From Microbacterium sp. MYb54 (GTDB lineage Bacteria > Actinomycetota > Actinomycetes > Actinomycetales > Microbacteriaceae), in assembly GCF_002979515.1 (NCBI RefSeq), contig NZ_PCPA01000028.1, forward strand, positions 1-40,421: 40,421 bases of DNA, read 5' to 3'. Every line of letters begins with the position of its first letter. The first letter of the stretch is position 1. Under the pieces are notes generated by a model. The model saw only the letters and a program-made list of their open reading frames with translations. It had not been told where the DNA came from and did not search any database. Positions 32,116 through 39,214 of this stretch are shown one piece after another. The translations under genes were made by a program, and so were the position numbers.

Positions 32116-33096
32116 ATGCCTGCCACCACCCGCGCCCTCGGCGCCGTCCCCGCCCTCGCGCTCCTCCTCGCCGCCGGATTGAGCGGATGCGCCGGTGCGC
32201 CGGCAGCTCCCGCCGCTGCCGCCGATCCGAAACCCGTCGTGCTCGACAACTGCGGGACCGAGGTCTCGCTCGATTCCCCGCCGCAGCGCATCCTCACCGT
32301 GAAGTCGTCGACACTCGAACTCGCGCTGGCGCTCGGCGCGGGCGACCGGATCATCGGCTCGGCGTTCTCCGACGGTCCGCTGCCGGAAGATCTCGCGGCA
32401 GACGCCGAAGACATTCCGGTCGTCTCCGACAAGGTGCCGTCGAAGGAGGCAGTGCTCGAACTCGAGCCCGACCTGGTGTTCGCCGGGTGGGAGTCGAACT
32501 TCTCGGTCGACGGCGCCGGCGAGCGCGCCGACCTGGAGCAGCTCGGCATCACCACCTATGTCGCGCCCGCCGCGTGCAAGGCGCCCGGGTACATGCCCGA
32601 CCCGCTCACGTTCGACACGGTCTTCGACGGGTTCGCCGAGGCGGGCGAGCTGCTCGGCGAGGAGGACGCTGCCGCGGCACTCATCGCGGAGCAGCGGAAA
32701 GAGCTCGACGGGATCACCCCCGACGACCGCGGCCTCACGGCGGTCTGGTACTCGTCGGGCACGGATCAGCCCTTCGTTGGCGCGGGCATCGGAGCGCCGC
32801 AGATGATCATGTCGGCGGCTGGGCTCGACAACGTCTTCGCCGACGTGCACGACACCTGGACATCGAGCTCGTGGGAGCTGATCGCCGAGGCCGACCCCGA
32901 TGCGATCGTGCTGGTGGATGCCGCGTGGAACACCGCCGACTCCAAGATCGCACTGCTCACATCGAACCCGGTGACCGCGCAGCTAGACGCCGTGAAGAAC
33001 CAGCGGTTCGTGATCGTCGACTTCCCGGCGACCGAGGCCGGCATCCGCAACGTGAACGCCGTGGAGTCGATCGTGGCGCAGCTCGGAGAACAGTGA
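32116..33096 (+). CDS. Proposed F420-0/F420-precursor ABC importer, binding lipoprotein
   Basis: A 326-residue lipoprotein of the cobalamin/iron-siderophore binding class (FecB/BtuF-like). The lipobox is AAGLSGC (Cys25); the mature part has PPQRILTVKSSTLELALALGAGDRIIGSAFSDG, LELEPDLVFAGWESNFS and VGAGIGAPQMIMSAAGLDNVF. A three-gene cassette of this class near cofE or fgd genes in actinobacteria lacking full F420 synthesis has been proposed (TIGRFAMs families) to import F420-0. I assign it to that group by context and overall pattern. Here cofC, cofD and cofE are nearby but FO synthase is not in the window, so the cargo might be FO instead. The ATG has CGGAGAACC upstream. Confidence 0.72.
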   Translation: MPATTRALGAVPALALLLAAGLSGCAGAPAAPAAAADPKPVVLDNCGTEVSLDSPPQRILTVKSSTLELALALGAGDRIIGSAFSDGPLPEDLAADAEDIPVVSDKVPSKEAVLELEPDLVFAGWESNFSVDGAGERADLEQLGITTYVAPAACKAPGYMPDPLTFDTVFDGFAEAGELLGEEDAAAALIAEQRKELDGITPDDRGLTAVWYSSGTDQPFVGAGIGAPQMIMSAAGLDNVFADVHDTWTSSSWELIAEADPDAIVLVDAAWNTADSKIALLTSNPVTAQLDAVKNQRFVIVDFPATEAGIRNVNAVESIVAQLGEQ

Positions 33097-34166
33097 GCGT
33101 CGCGGTTCCGCTGCGGACGGCGCTCCCGGCCACCTCGGCATCCGTTCACCGCCCGCGACGGCGGCGCACCGTTTCGGCGATCGCGGTGCTGCTGCTCGTG
33201 CTGGCGGGCACGGTGGTCGCGGCGGTCGCGATCGGTCCGGCCGACATCACCCCGGCCGAGCTCGTGGCGAGCGTGTGGTCGCACCTGACCGGGGCCGCCA
33301 GCGGGCTCACCCCCATCCGCGACGCGATCATCTGGGAGGGGCGCGTACCACGAGTGCTCACGGCCGCCGCGGTCGGAGGCGGCCTGGCCCTGTGCGGGGC
33401 CGTGATGCAGGCTCTCACCCGCAACCCGCTCGCCGACCCGTACCTGCTCGGGCTCTCCTCCGGCGCATCGACCGGCGCCGTGATCGTCATCGTGCTGGGG
33501 GCCGCGGTGGCACTGCCGTTCGCGGCCTTCGCGGGTGCGCTGCTCGCTCTGGCACTCACTCTGGGCCTCGCCCGCGCGGCCGGTTCCGCAGGATCGACCG
33601 CCGTGGTGCTCGCCGGTCTCGCCGTCTCGGCCGTGCTCGCCGCGTTGACCAGCCTCGTGATCTTCTGGAGCGCGACGAACGACAGCTACCGCGAGATCCT
33701 CAGCTGGCTGCTCGGCTCGCTCGGCGGTGCGGACTGGGCGGATGCGGCACTGGCCGGGGTCGCCGTGGTCGTCTGCGCCATCCCGCTGCTGGCTTCGGCC
33801 CGACCGCTCGACAGCCTCGTGCTCGGTGACACCGCGGCCGAGGCGCTGGGAATCCCGGTGACCCGGCTGCGGGTGCTGCTCTTCGTGTGCACAGCGCTGC
33901 TGACCGGAGCGCTCGTCGCCGTGAGCGGGTCGATCGGCTTCGTCGGGCTGATCCTGCCGCACGCGGTTCGTGCGGTCGTCGGCGCCCGGCATCGCGCTCT
34001 GCTGCCGGTCTCGTTCCTCGCCGGCGCCGTGTTCCTCATCTGGGCCGACACCATCGCCCGCACCGTCTTCGAGCCGCGCGAGCTTCCGGTCGGGATCGTG
34101 ACAGCGCTGATCGGCGGGCCGGTGTTCGCGGTGCTGATGCTGCGCATGCGGAAGAGCCGCGCATGA
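33093..34166 (+). CDS. Proposed F420-0/F420-precursor ABC importer, permease
   Basis: A 357-residue FecCD/BtuC-type permease with about ten membrane helices. Family landmarks are RVPRVLTAAAVGGGLALCGAVMQALTRNPLADPYLLGLSSGASTGAV and LGDTAAEALGIPVTRLRVLLFV, and GSIGFVGLILPHAVRAVVGARHRALLPVS. The GTG at 33093 overlaps the binding-protein stop (GTGA), and the stop overlaps the ATPase start (ATGA). A siderophore or corrinoid importer is the alternative reading, but no uptake or regulation signs of iron (such as an iron box) were seen, and the F420 neighbourhood argues for the deazaflavin role. Confidence 0.8.
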   Translation: MSVAVPLRTALPATSASVHRPRRRRTVSAIAVLLLVLAGTVVAAVAIGPADITPAELVASVWSHLTGAASGLTPIRDAIIWEGRVPRVLTAAAVGGGLALCGAVMQALTRNPLADPYLLGLSSGASTGAVIVIVLGAAVALPFAAFAGALLALALTLGLARAAGSAGSTAVVLAGLAVSAVLAALTSLVIFWSATNDSYREILSWLLGSLGGADWADAALAGVAVVVCAIPLLASARPLDSLVLGDTAAEALGIPVTRLRVLLFVCTALLTGALVAVSGSIGFVGLILPHAVRAVVGARHRALLPVSFLAGAVFLIWADTIARTVFEPRELPVGIVTALIGGPVFAVLMLRMRKSRA

Positions 34167-34972
34167 CCGGAGTACACGGAAGCGGCCTCGATGCCCGACG
34201 CATCCGCTTCGGCCACGGCGACCGTCTCATCATCGACGGCATGCATCTCACCGCTCCCGGCGGCGCGGTGACGGCGCTCCTCGGACCCAACGGCTCGGGC
34301 AAGAGCACGCTGCTGCGCCTGATCGCCGGGACTCTGCGCGGCGAGGCCGACGCGCTCGAGTTGGACGGCGGGTCGCTCACGGCGATGCGGCGGCGAGGGC
34401 GTGCACAGCGGGTGGCCCTGGTCGAGCAGGAGTGGTCGGCGGCGGAGGGCATGACCGGACGCGACATCGTCGGCCTCGGGCTGCTGCCGCATCGGGGGTG
34501 GCTGTCGTTCGAGGGCGAGGAGGCGGATGCCGTAGCCACGAATGCGGCATTGACGCGTGCGGGTGCATTCGAGTTCGCGGAGCGCGACGCCGCGACCCTG
34601 TCAGGCGGCGAGCGCCAGCGCGTGAACCTCGCGAGGGCCCTGGCTCAACGCCCGACGCTGCTGCTGTGCGACGAGCCGACGAACCACCTCGACATCCGCG
34701 CCCAGCTCGACGCGCTCGTCTTGCTCCGCTCCCTCGCCCGCGACGGCATGACCGTGATCGCCGCGCTGCACGACCTGAACCACGCGGCGGCCTTCGCCGA
34801 TCGGGTCGTCGTGGTCGCAGACGGCCATGTGCAGGCAGCCGGTTCGCCGCAGGACGTACTGACGCGCGAGCTCATCGCGCGTGTCTGGAAAGTCGACGCC
34901 GAGGTGCTGTCCCGGCCGGGCAGCGATCGTCCACTGATCGTGTTCGACGCGGAGCACGCTCTCGCGCGCTGA
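34163..34972 (+). CDS. Proposed F420-0/F420-precursor ABC importer, ATP-binding protein
   Basis: A 269-residue ATPase of the FecE/BtuD type. Motifs are Walker A GPNGSGKST, Q-loop VALVEQEW, signature LSGGERQRVNLARAL, Walker B LLLCDEPTNHLDI and switch His in ALHDLNHAAAF. It is coupled to the permease by a 4-base overlap. Together with the previous two genes it makes a complete importer, divergent from the catabolic operon and sharing its operator region. Its stop is 26 bases from the stop of the convergent metallopeptidase gene, with no clear terminator between. Confidence 0.85.
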   Translation: MTGVHGSGLDARRIRFGHGDRLIIDGMHLTAPGGAVTALLGPNGSGKSTLLRLIAGTLRGEADALELDGGSLTAMRRRGRAQRVALVEQEWSAAEGMTGRDIVGLGLLPHRGWLSFEGEEADAVATNAALTRAGAFEFAERDAATLSGGERQRVNLARALAQRPTLLLCDEPTNHLDIRAQLDALVLLRSLARDGMTVIAALHDLNHAAAFADRVVVVADGHVQAAGSPQDVLTRELIARVWKVDAEVLSRPGSDRPLIVFDAEHALAR

Positions 34973-34998
34973 ACTCGGCCGAACCCCACCGGGCGGGC

Positions 34999-35502
34999 TC
35001 AGCCCAAGCCGGCCTCCGCGGACGCGAACTGCGGAACTTCGACGAACGAGCCCAGACGGTGTGCGAGTGCCCGCGCTTCGGCCTCCTGCTGATCCTGCTG
35101 ATCCTGCTCCCGGCTGACCATTGATACTCCCGCGCTCATGGCCGCGCCCATTCCGACTCCCGCTCCCGCGAGAACACACGCTTCCGCCGGTTTCCGAAGT
35201 TGGTCGAAAGTCATGGGCAGAGCCGCGCACGAGGTGTGCCCGCACAGCAGATGCGCGAGCTCATGGAGCACCACGTGCAGGCGATACCAACGCGGATCAG
35301 AGCGCCGCACAGGGATTCTCGCGCGATCACCGTCGCGGAGCACGAACCTGGGCACGGTCGCCCATTCGTCCTCGTCCAAGACGTCGACCTCGATATCCAA
35401 GCCCATCAGTGCGGACACCCGCTCCGTGATGCACTGCACACTCGCGCCGCATTCGACCTCCAGCTCTTCGAAGAGCCGGTCAACCCCACTTCGACCACTC
35501 AT
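34999..35502 (-). CDS. ImmA/IrrE-type zinc metallopeptidase-like protein
   Basis: A 167-residue protein with the HELAH zinc motif (LHVVLHELAHLLCGHTSC, about residues 75-92), as in ImmA/IrrE proteases that cleave phage or stress repressors. A third ligand could be Glu in EAEARALAHRLG. The Ala/Gly-rich segment VLAGAGVGMGAAMSAGVSM could be membrane-associated or a loop. A coding repeat (QDQQDQQE) comes from a 9-base DNA repeat. The ATG has GAGGG upstream. No repressor gene accompanies it, although ImmA-like proteases usually sit beside one. It lies between the two F420 units without sharing their operator, so it may be unrelated to them. Confidence 0.75.
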   Translation of the reverse strand: MSGRSGVDRLFEELEVECGASVQCITERVSALMGLDIEVDVLDEDEWATVPRFVLRDGDRARIPVRRSDPRWYRLHVVLHELAHLLCGHTSCAALPMTFDQLRKPAEACVLAGAGVGMGAAMSAGVSMVSREQDQQDQQEAEARALAHRLGSFVEVPQFASAEAGLG

Positions 35503-35636
35503 TTGTCCCTCACCCCTCGCATAGCCCGACCCCCTTTCGGTCGGACAACCCTCACACTGGAGAGACGGCGGTCAGGGCTCAGTCATTACGCCGAAAACCT
35601 GGGAACTTTCGGCCAGTCTTTCGAGACTTCCGACTA

Positions 35637-36662
35637 TCACCTTTGGTCTCGGCCGATCGGGGCGATGTCGAGAGCCGCGGCAGCAAGATCGGCGGCACTG
35701 TCGAGGTCGCGCATCCAGAGCGGACGCACCGGCGCGCGCAGTCCGGTCGCCTCGAGGCCTTCGGCGAGCGATGCGTCTTCCTCGGCGATGAGCCAGGCAT
35801 CGAGCAACCCGCCCTTCGCGCGTGCGCCGTAGTGGCGTCCGACCGCATCGGCAGTGGCGGGGAGGCCGACGGCGGCGAGGCACGCATCGGCCATGCCGCG
35901 CACGGGAGCGCCGGCGATGATCGGCGAGACCCCGACGACGGCCCCTGGCGCGGCGCGGACGGCATCGGCGATGCCGGGGACCGCGAGGATCGGACCGAGC
36001 GAGACCACCGGATTCGACGGTGCGAACAGGATGACGTCCGCTGCGGTCAGTGCTTCGCGCACCCCCGGTGCCGGCACCGAGTGCGCGATGCCCGGCCAGT
36101 CGAAGCCCTGCGCCGGAAGGGCTGCGCGATGCCGGGTCCACCACTCCTGGAAATGCATCCGGCCCTGCGCGGTGGTCACGTGCGTGTCGACTTCGGCATC
36201 CGTCATGGGCAGCACCCGGACCCCGAGCGGCCATCGGGACGCGAGGCGGTCGACCACGTCGGTCACGGAGGCGCCGTCGCGGAGCCAGCCCGTGCGGGCG
36301 ATGTGAGTACCGAGGTCGAGGTCTCCCAGGGTGAACCACGGCCACCCGGCTCCCCACGCGTGCAGCTCGGCGGCGACGCGCTCGCTCTCGCCCACTCTCC
36401 CCCATCCGCGATCGATGTCGTTGACGCCGGCCAGCGCGTAGATCATCGAGTCGACGTCGGGTTGCAGCCGCAGGCCGCTGAGCCACAGATCGTCCCCGGT
36501 GTTGGCGATCACCGTGATGTCGGCGCATGTCCCACCCGCGGCATCCGGCCATCGTCGGCGTGCGGCCTCGCGCACCCCGACAACGAACTTCGACCCGCCG
36601 ACGCCACCGGCCAGCACGACGATGCGCGGGGAACCGGCAGCGACGTCGAAGACACCGGTCAT
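35637..36662 (-). CDS. cofD: 2-phospho-L-lactate (or PEP) transferase CofD/FbiA
   Basis: A 341-residue CofD/FbiA protein. It transfers the phospholactyl or phosphoenolpyruvyl group from a GDP-activated donor to FO, giving F420-0 or dehydro-F420-0. The N-terminus has the family signature RIVVLAGGVGGSKFVVGV, followed by NTGDDLWLSGLRLQPDVDSMIYALAG, a clear CofD block, and ILFAPSNPVVSLGPILAVPGI with VGVSPIIAGAPVRGMAD later on. The ATG at 36662 overlaps the cofC stop (ATGA). It is the last gene of the five-gene F420 operon, and the segment in front of it that stays open is the cofC reading on another frame, not a longer N-terminus. Confidence 0.95.
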   Translation of the reverse strand: MTGVFDVAAGSPRIVVLAGGVGGSKFVVGVREAARRRWPDAAGGTCADITVIANTGDDLWLSGLRLQPDVDSMIYALAGVNDIDRGWGRVGESERVAAELHAWGAGWPWFTLGDLDLGTHIARTGWLRDGASVTDVVDRLASRWPLGVRVLPMTDAEVDTHVTTAQGRMHFQEWWTRHRAALPAQGFDWPGIAHSVPAPGVREALTAADVILFAPSNPVVSLGPILAVPGIADAVRAAPGAVVGVSPIIAGAPVRGMADACLAAVGLPATADAVGRHYGARAKGGLLDAWLIAEEDASLAEGLEATGLRAPVRPLWMRDLDSAADLAAAALDIAPIGRDQR

Positions 36663-37330
36663 GAGGCGAGTACCAGCGGACGGTCGACGAGCGCCGCGGT
36701 GCGCGGGCCCAGACCTGCACGGCGTGCGGCACGGAGGTGCTCGGCGTGATCGAGGTCGCGCCGGAGACCACTCAGCACCGGGAACCCGACCTCGGCGAAC
36801 CCGGCTGCGCGATGCGCGGAGGCCGAGTCGGGCCCGAAGCACGGAGCCAGGTCGAAACCCGACCGAGCAGTCGCGAGCACGGTGCCGGTCCCTTCCGCAT
36901 CCGGAACGAACGCCCGCGGATGCGACGAGGCGAAGGCGAGCGCCCTGGCCAGCTCGTCCGGACGCAGCGCCGGGAGGTCGCCGAGCATCACGGCACGCGG
37001 GCGCATGTCGGGTGCCGCACTCACTCCGAGCCCGATCGCTGCGGTCAGTCCGTCGCCGCGGTCGCGCACCAGGCGCACCCTCGGCAGGAGACGGAGAGCA
37101 GTCGCGGTGACCTCGTCGCTCGTGACGACGATGACTTCGGCGACGCGCTCGCACATCGCGGCAGCCTCGACCGTGTCGAGCGCGATCGCCCGCGCGAGGG
37201 GTTCGCGCTCGACACCGGGGATCCGCAGCCGCGACTTGCCGATCTCGGCGCGCTTGACCGGGATCACCACGATCCACTCGCGTGCGGGTGCGCCCGGCAG
37301 CGGCACCCCGATTCCCGGACCCCGGATCAT
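36659..37330 (-). CDS. cofC: Guanylyltransferase CofC/FbiD
   Basis: A 223-residue CofC/FbiD protein. It activates 2-phospholactate, or phosphoenolpyruvate in mycobacterial-type pathways, with GTP to make the donor used by CofD. Landmarks are WIVVIPVKRAEIGKSRLRIPGVE, VVTSDEVTATALRLLP, VRDRGDGLTAAIGLGVSAA, and MLGDLPALRPDELARAL. The ATG has GAGGAGACGG upstream. It lies 10 bases after fgd and overlaps cofD. Sequence does not tell which phospho-acid it uses. Confidence 0.93.
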   Translation of the reverse strand: MIRGPGIGVPLPGAPAREWIVVIPVKRAEIGKSRLRIPGVEREPLARAIALDTVEAAAMCERVAEVIVVTSDEVTATALRLLPRVRLVRDRGDGLTAAIGLGVSAAPDMRPRAVMLGDLPALRPDELARALAFASSHPRAFVPDAEGTGTVLATARSGFDLAPCFGPDSASAHRAAGFAEVGFPVLSGLRRDLDHAEHLRAARRAGLGPRTAALVDRPLVLAS

Positions 37331-37340
37331 GTCCGTCTCC

Positions 37341-38372
37341 TCAGCCGCGCAGGGCGGCGGTGTCGCGCAGCCGGGGTGCGATGTCGCGCTCGAAGAGCTG
37401 CAGGAACCGACGCTGGTCGTGGCCCGGCGCATGGAAGACGAGGTGGTTGAAGCCCCAGTCGATGTACTGCTGGATCTCGGCGGCCACGGCATCCGGGTCG
37501 TTCCCGACGATCCAGCGCTTCGCGATGGTCTCCAGCGGCAGCGCATCGGCGGCCTTCTCCATCTCGACAGGATCGGTGATGTCGTGCTTCTGCTCCTTCG
37601 AGAGCGACAGCGGCGACCAGAAGCGGGTGTTCTCCAGCGCCGCCTCACGGGTCTCCTCGTACGACAGCTTGATCTCGATCATCCGGTCGTAGTTGTCGAA
37701 GGAACGCTCGGACTGCTCGAGCCCCTCCTTCACTGCGGGCAGCAGCTGGTCGACGTAGAGCTCCTGGCCCTTGCCCGAGGTGCAGATGAAGCCGTCGCCC
37801 GCACGGCCGGCGTAGCGTGCGACCATCGGCCCACCCGCGGCGATGTAGATCGGGATGCCACCCTCTGGGCGGTCATAGATCGAGGCGTCGTGCGTGGAGT
37901 AGTACTCGCCGTCGAAGTTCACCCGGTCGCCTGACCACAGCGCCCGCATCAGACGCACCGACTCACGCAGCCGCGCATAGCGTTCCTTGAACTCGGGCCA
38001 CTCCTGCTCGCCCGCGCCGCGGAATCCGGTCGCGATCTCGTTCAGCGCCTCACCCGAGCCGACCCCGAGGATGATGCGGTCCTGATACAGGCAGCCCAGG
38101 CTCGCGAACGCCTGCGCGAGCACGGCCGGGTTGTAGCGGAAGGTCGGGGTCAACACCGAGGTGCCGATGCGGATGCTCGTCGTGCGCTCGCCGACCGCGG
38201 CCATCCAGGTCAGCGAGAACGGGGCGTGGCCGCCCGTGTGCCGCCACGGCTGGAAGTGGTCGCTGGCGAACACGGACTGCATGCCGTGCGCCTCGGCCGC
38301 GACCGAGATCTCGACGAGCTCCCGCGGGTCGAACTGCTCAGCGCTGGCCTTGTATCCGAGCGTCAGTGTCAT
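37341..38372 (-). CDS. fgd: F420-dependent glucose-6-phosphate dehydrogenase
   Basis: A 343-residue F420-dependent glucose-6-phosphate dehydrogenase, the main source of F420H2 in mycobacteria. The sequence follows Mycobacterium FGD1 closely: LTLGYKASAEQFDPRELVE, SDHFQPWRHTGGHAPFSLTW, LGTSVLTPTFRYNPAVLAQAFA, GVGSGEALNEIATGF, ICTSGKGQELY, EQKHDITDPVEMEKAADALP and FHAPGHDQRRFLQLF. The F420-binding and glucose-phosphate-binding residues known from FGD1 lie in these blocks. The ATG at 38372 overlaps the cofE stop (ATGA) and has AAGGATG upstream. Its presence in the same operon as cofC, cofD and cofE couples cofactor synthesis to cofactor reduction. Confidence 0.96.
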   Translation of the reverse strand: MTLTLGYKASAEQFDPRELVEISVAAEAHGMQSVFASDHFQPWRHTGGHAPFSLTWMAAVGERTTSIRIGTSVLTPTFRYNPAVLAQAFASLGCLYQDRIILGVGSGEALNEIATGFRGAGEQEWPEFKERYARLRESVRLMRALWSGDRVNFDGEYYSTHDASIYDRPEGGIPIYIAAGGPMVARYAGRAGDGFICTSGKGQELYVDQLLPAVKEGLEQSERSFDNYDRMIEIKLSYEETREAALENTRFWSPLSLSKEQKHDITDPVEMEKAADALPLETIAKRWIVGNDPDAVAAEIQQYIDWGFNHLVFHAPGHDQRRFLQLFERDIAPRLRDTAALRG

Positions 38373-39214
38373 GTCGCATCCTTCTTGTCGTGTTCTTGCT
38401 GTTCGTGTGGGTGCTGTTCGTGTGGGTGCTGTTCGTGCGTATCGAGGTCTGCCAGGGCCGCGGCGTAGCCGTCGCGGTACCCCTGGTCGAGTGCTTCGGC
38501 GGTGCCCAGCCAGAACAGGTCGCGCTCCGAGGCGCGCACGATGCTCGACGCACCGGGGAGGGTGAGCGGTCCGACGAGGTCGGCGCGTCCGCGCACCACA
38601 GCGACGGGGTTGCCGCTCGCCTTGCCCTTGACGAGGTCTGCTGCCGCGGCGAGCTCGTCGGCGACGCACGGGGTCGTGACGCTGAGCACCTTGCCCGCCT
38701 GGTCGGTCGTGCCGCGGAGGTCGGCGATCATCCGCACACCGCCGCCGCCGATCGCGACGTCGGTCTGCCCTTCACGCCAGGGACGCCCGAGGGTGTCGCT
38801 GAGGATCACGCCCACCTCGGCTCCCGTGGCCGCACGCAGCCCTGCGGCGAGCGCACGCGCCGAAAGATCGGGGTCTTCGGGAAGCAGCAGCACCCAGCCG
38901 TCGGGGGTGTTGCTGGCGTCGACCCCGGCGGCCGCGGCGACCATACCCAGGCGGTTCTCGACGATGCGCATGGTGTGCCCGTCGAAGGTGCGCGAGGCGA
39001 CGAGGCGCACGGTCTCGGCGGTGATCGCCTCCTCACGGTCGGCGGCCTGCACGTAGCGCCCCTCCGCCTTGGAGACGATCTTCGAGGTGACGACGAGGAT
39101 GTCGCCGTGGGCGAGCTCGACACCGGTCGCGAGGATCAGGGCCACGAGGTCGTCGCCCGGCTGCACCTCGCCCATGCCGGTGAGGGCGAAGACGCTGATC
39201 GCGGGGGCGTTCAT
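38369..39214 (-). CDS. cofE: F420-0:gamma-glutamyl ligase CofE with His-rich C-terminal tail
   Basis: A 281-residue CofE, which adds gamma-linked glutamates to F420-0 using GTP. Landmarks are SVFALTGMGEVQPGDDLVALI, ILVVTSKIVSKAEGRYVQA, SDTLGRPWREGQTDVAIGGGGV and a conserved metal-site region. The body ends near residue 255 and is followed by a tail with HEQHPHEQHPHEQQEHDKKDAT, from a 15-base DNA repeat. The protein lacks the C-terminal FbiB-type nitroreductase domain of mycobacterial FbiB. Start and stop both overlap neighbours by 4 bases. The tail could bind metal or be an expansion without function. Confidence 0.95.
   Translation of the reverse strand: MNAPAISVFALTGMGEVQPGDDLVALILATGVELAHGDILVVTSKIVSKAEGRYVQAADREEAITAETVRLVASRTFDGHTMRIVENRLGMVAAAAGVDASNTPDGWVLLLPEDPDLSARALAAGLRAATGAEVGVILSDTLGRPWREGQTDVAIGGGGVRMIADLRGTTDQAGKVLSVTTPCVADELAAAADLVKGKASGNPVAVVRGRADLVGPLTLPGASSIVRASERDLFWLGTAEALDQGYRDGYAAALADLDTHEQHPHEQHPHEQQEHDKKDAT
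38399..38434 (-). repeat. 15-bp tandem repeat encoding the CofE histidine tail
   Basis: The units GTTCGTGTGGGTGCT repeat about 2.4 times and encode HEQHPHEQHPHEQ at the end of CofE. Reading-frame-length units mean copy number can change without a frameshift. Confidence 0.7.

Noticed and set aside
32034..34166. 710-residue open frame covering the importer binding protein and permease
   Set aside because: Its first half is an off-frame reading of the binding-protein gene; only the part from 33093 is a permease.
32116..34972. Siderophore or vitamin B12 importer as first reading
   Set aside because: The family pattern allows it, but no iron box or corrinoid gene was seen, and the shared operator and F420 genes favour the deazaflavin-precursor reading. 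It stays as the alternative.
35637..37277. Very long N-terminal extension of CofD
   Set aside because: The extra part overlaps cofC in another frame and lacks CofD features. The true start at 36662 is set by the family N-terminus and the ATGA overlap.
37341..38669. Extended N-terminus of the F420-dependent glucose-6-phosphate dehydrogenase
   Set aside because: The first 99 residues are low-complexity and overlap cofE. The FGD1-like sequence starts at 38372, which also has the ribosome site.
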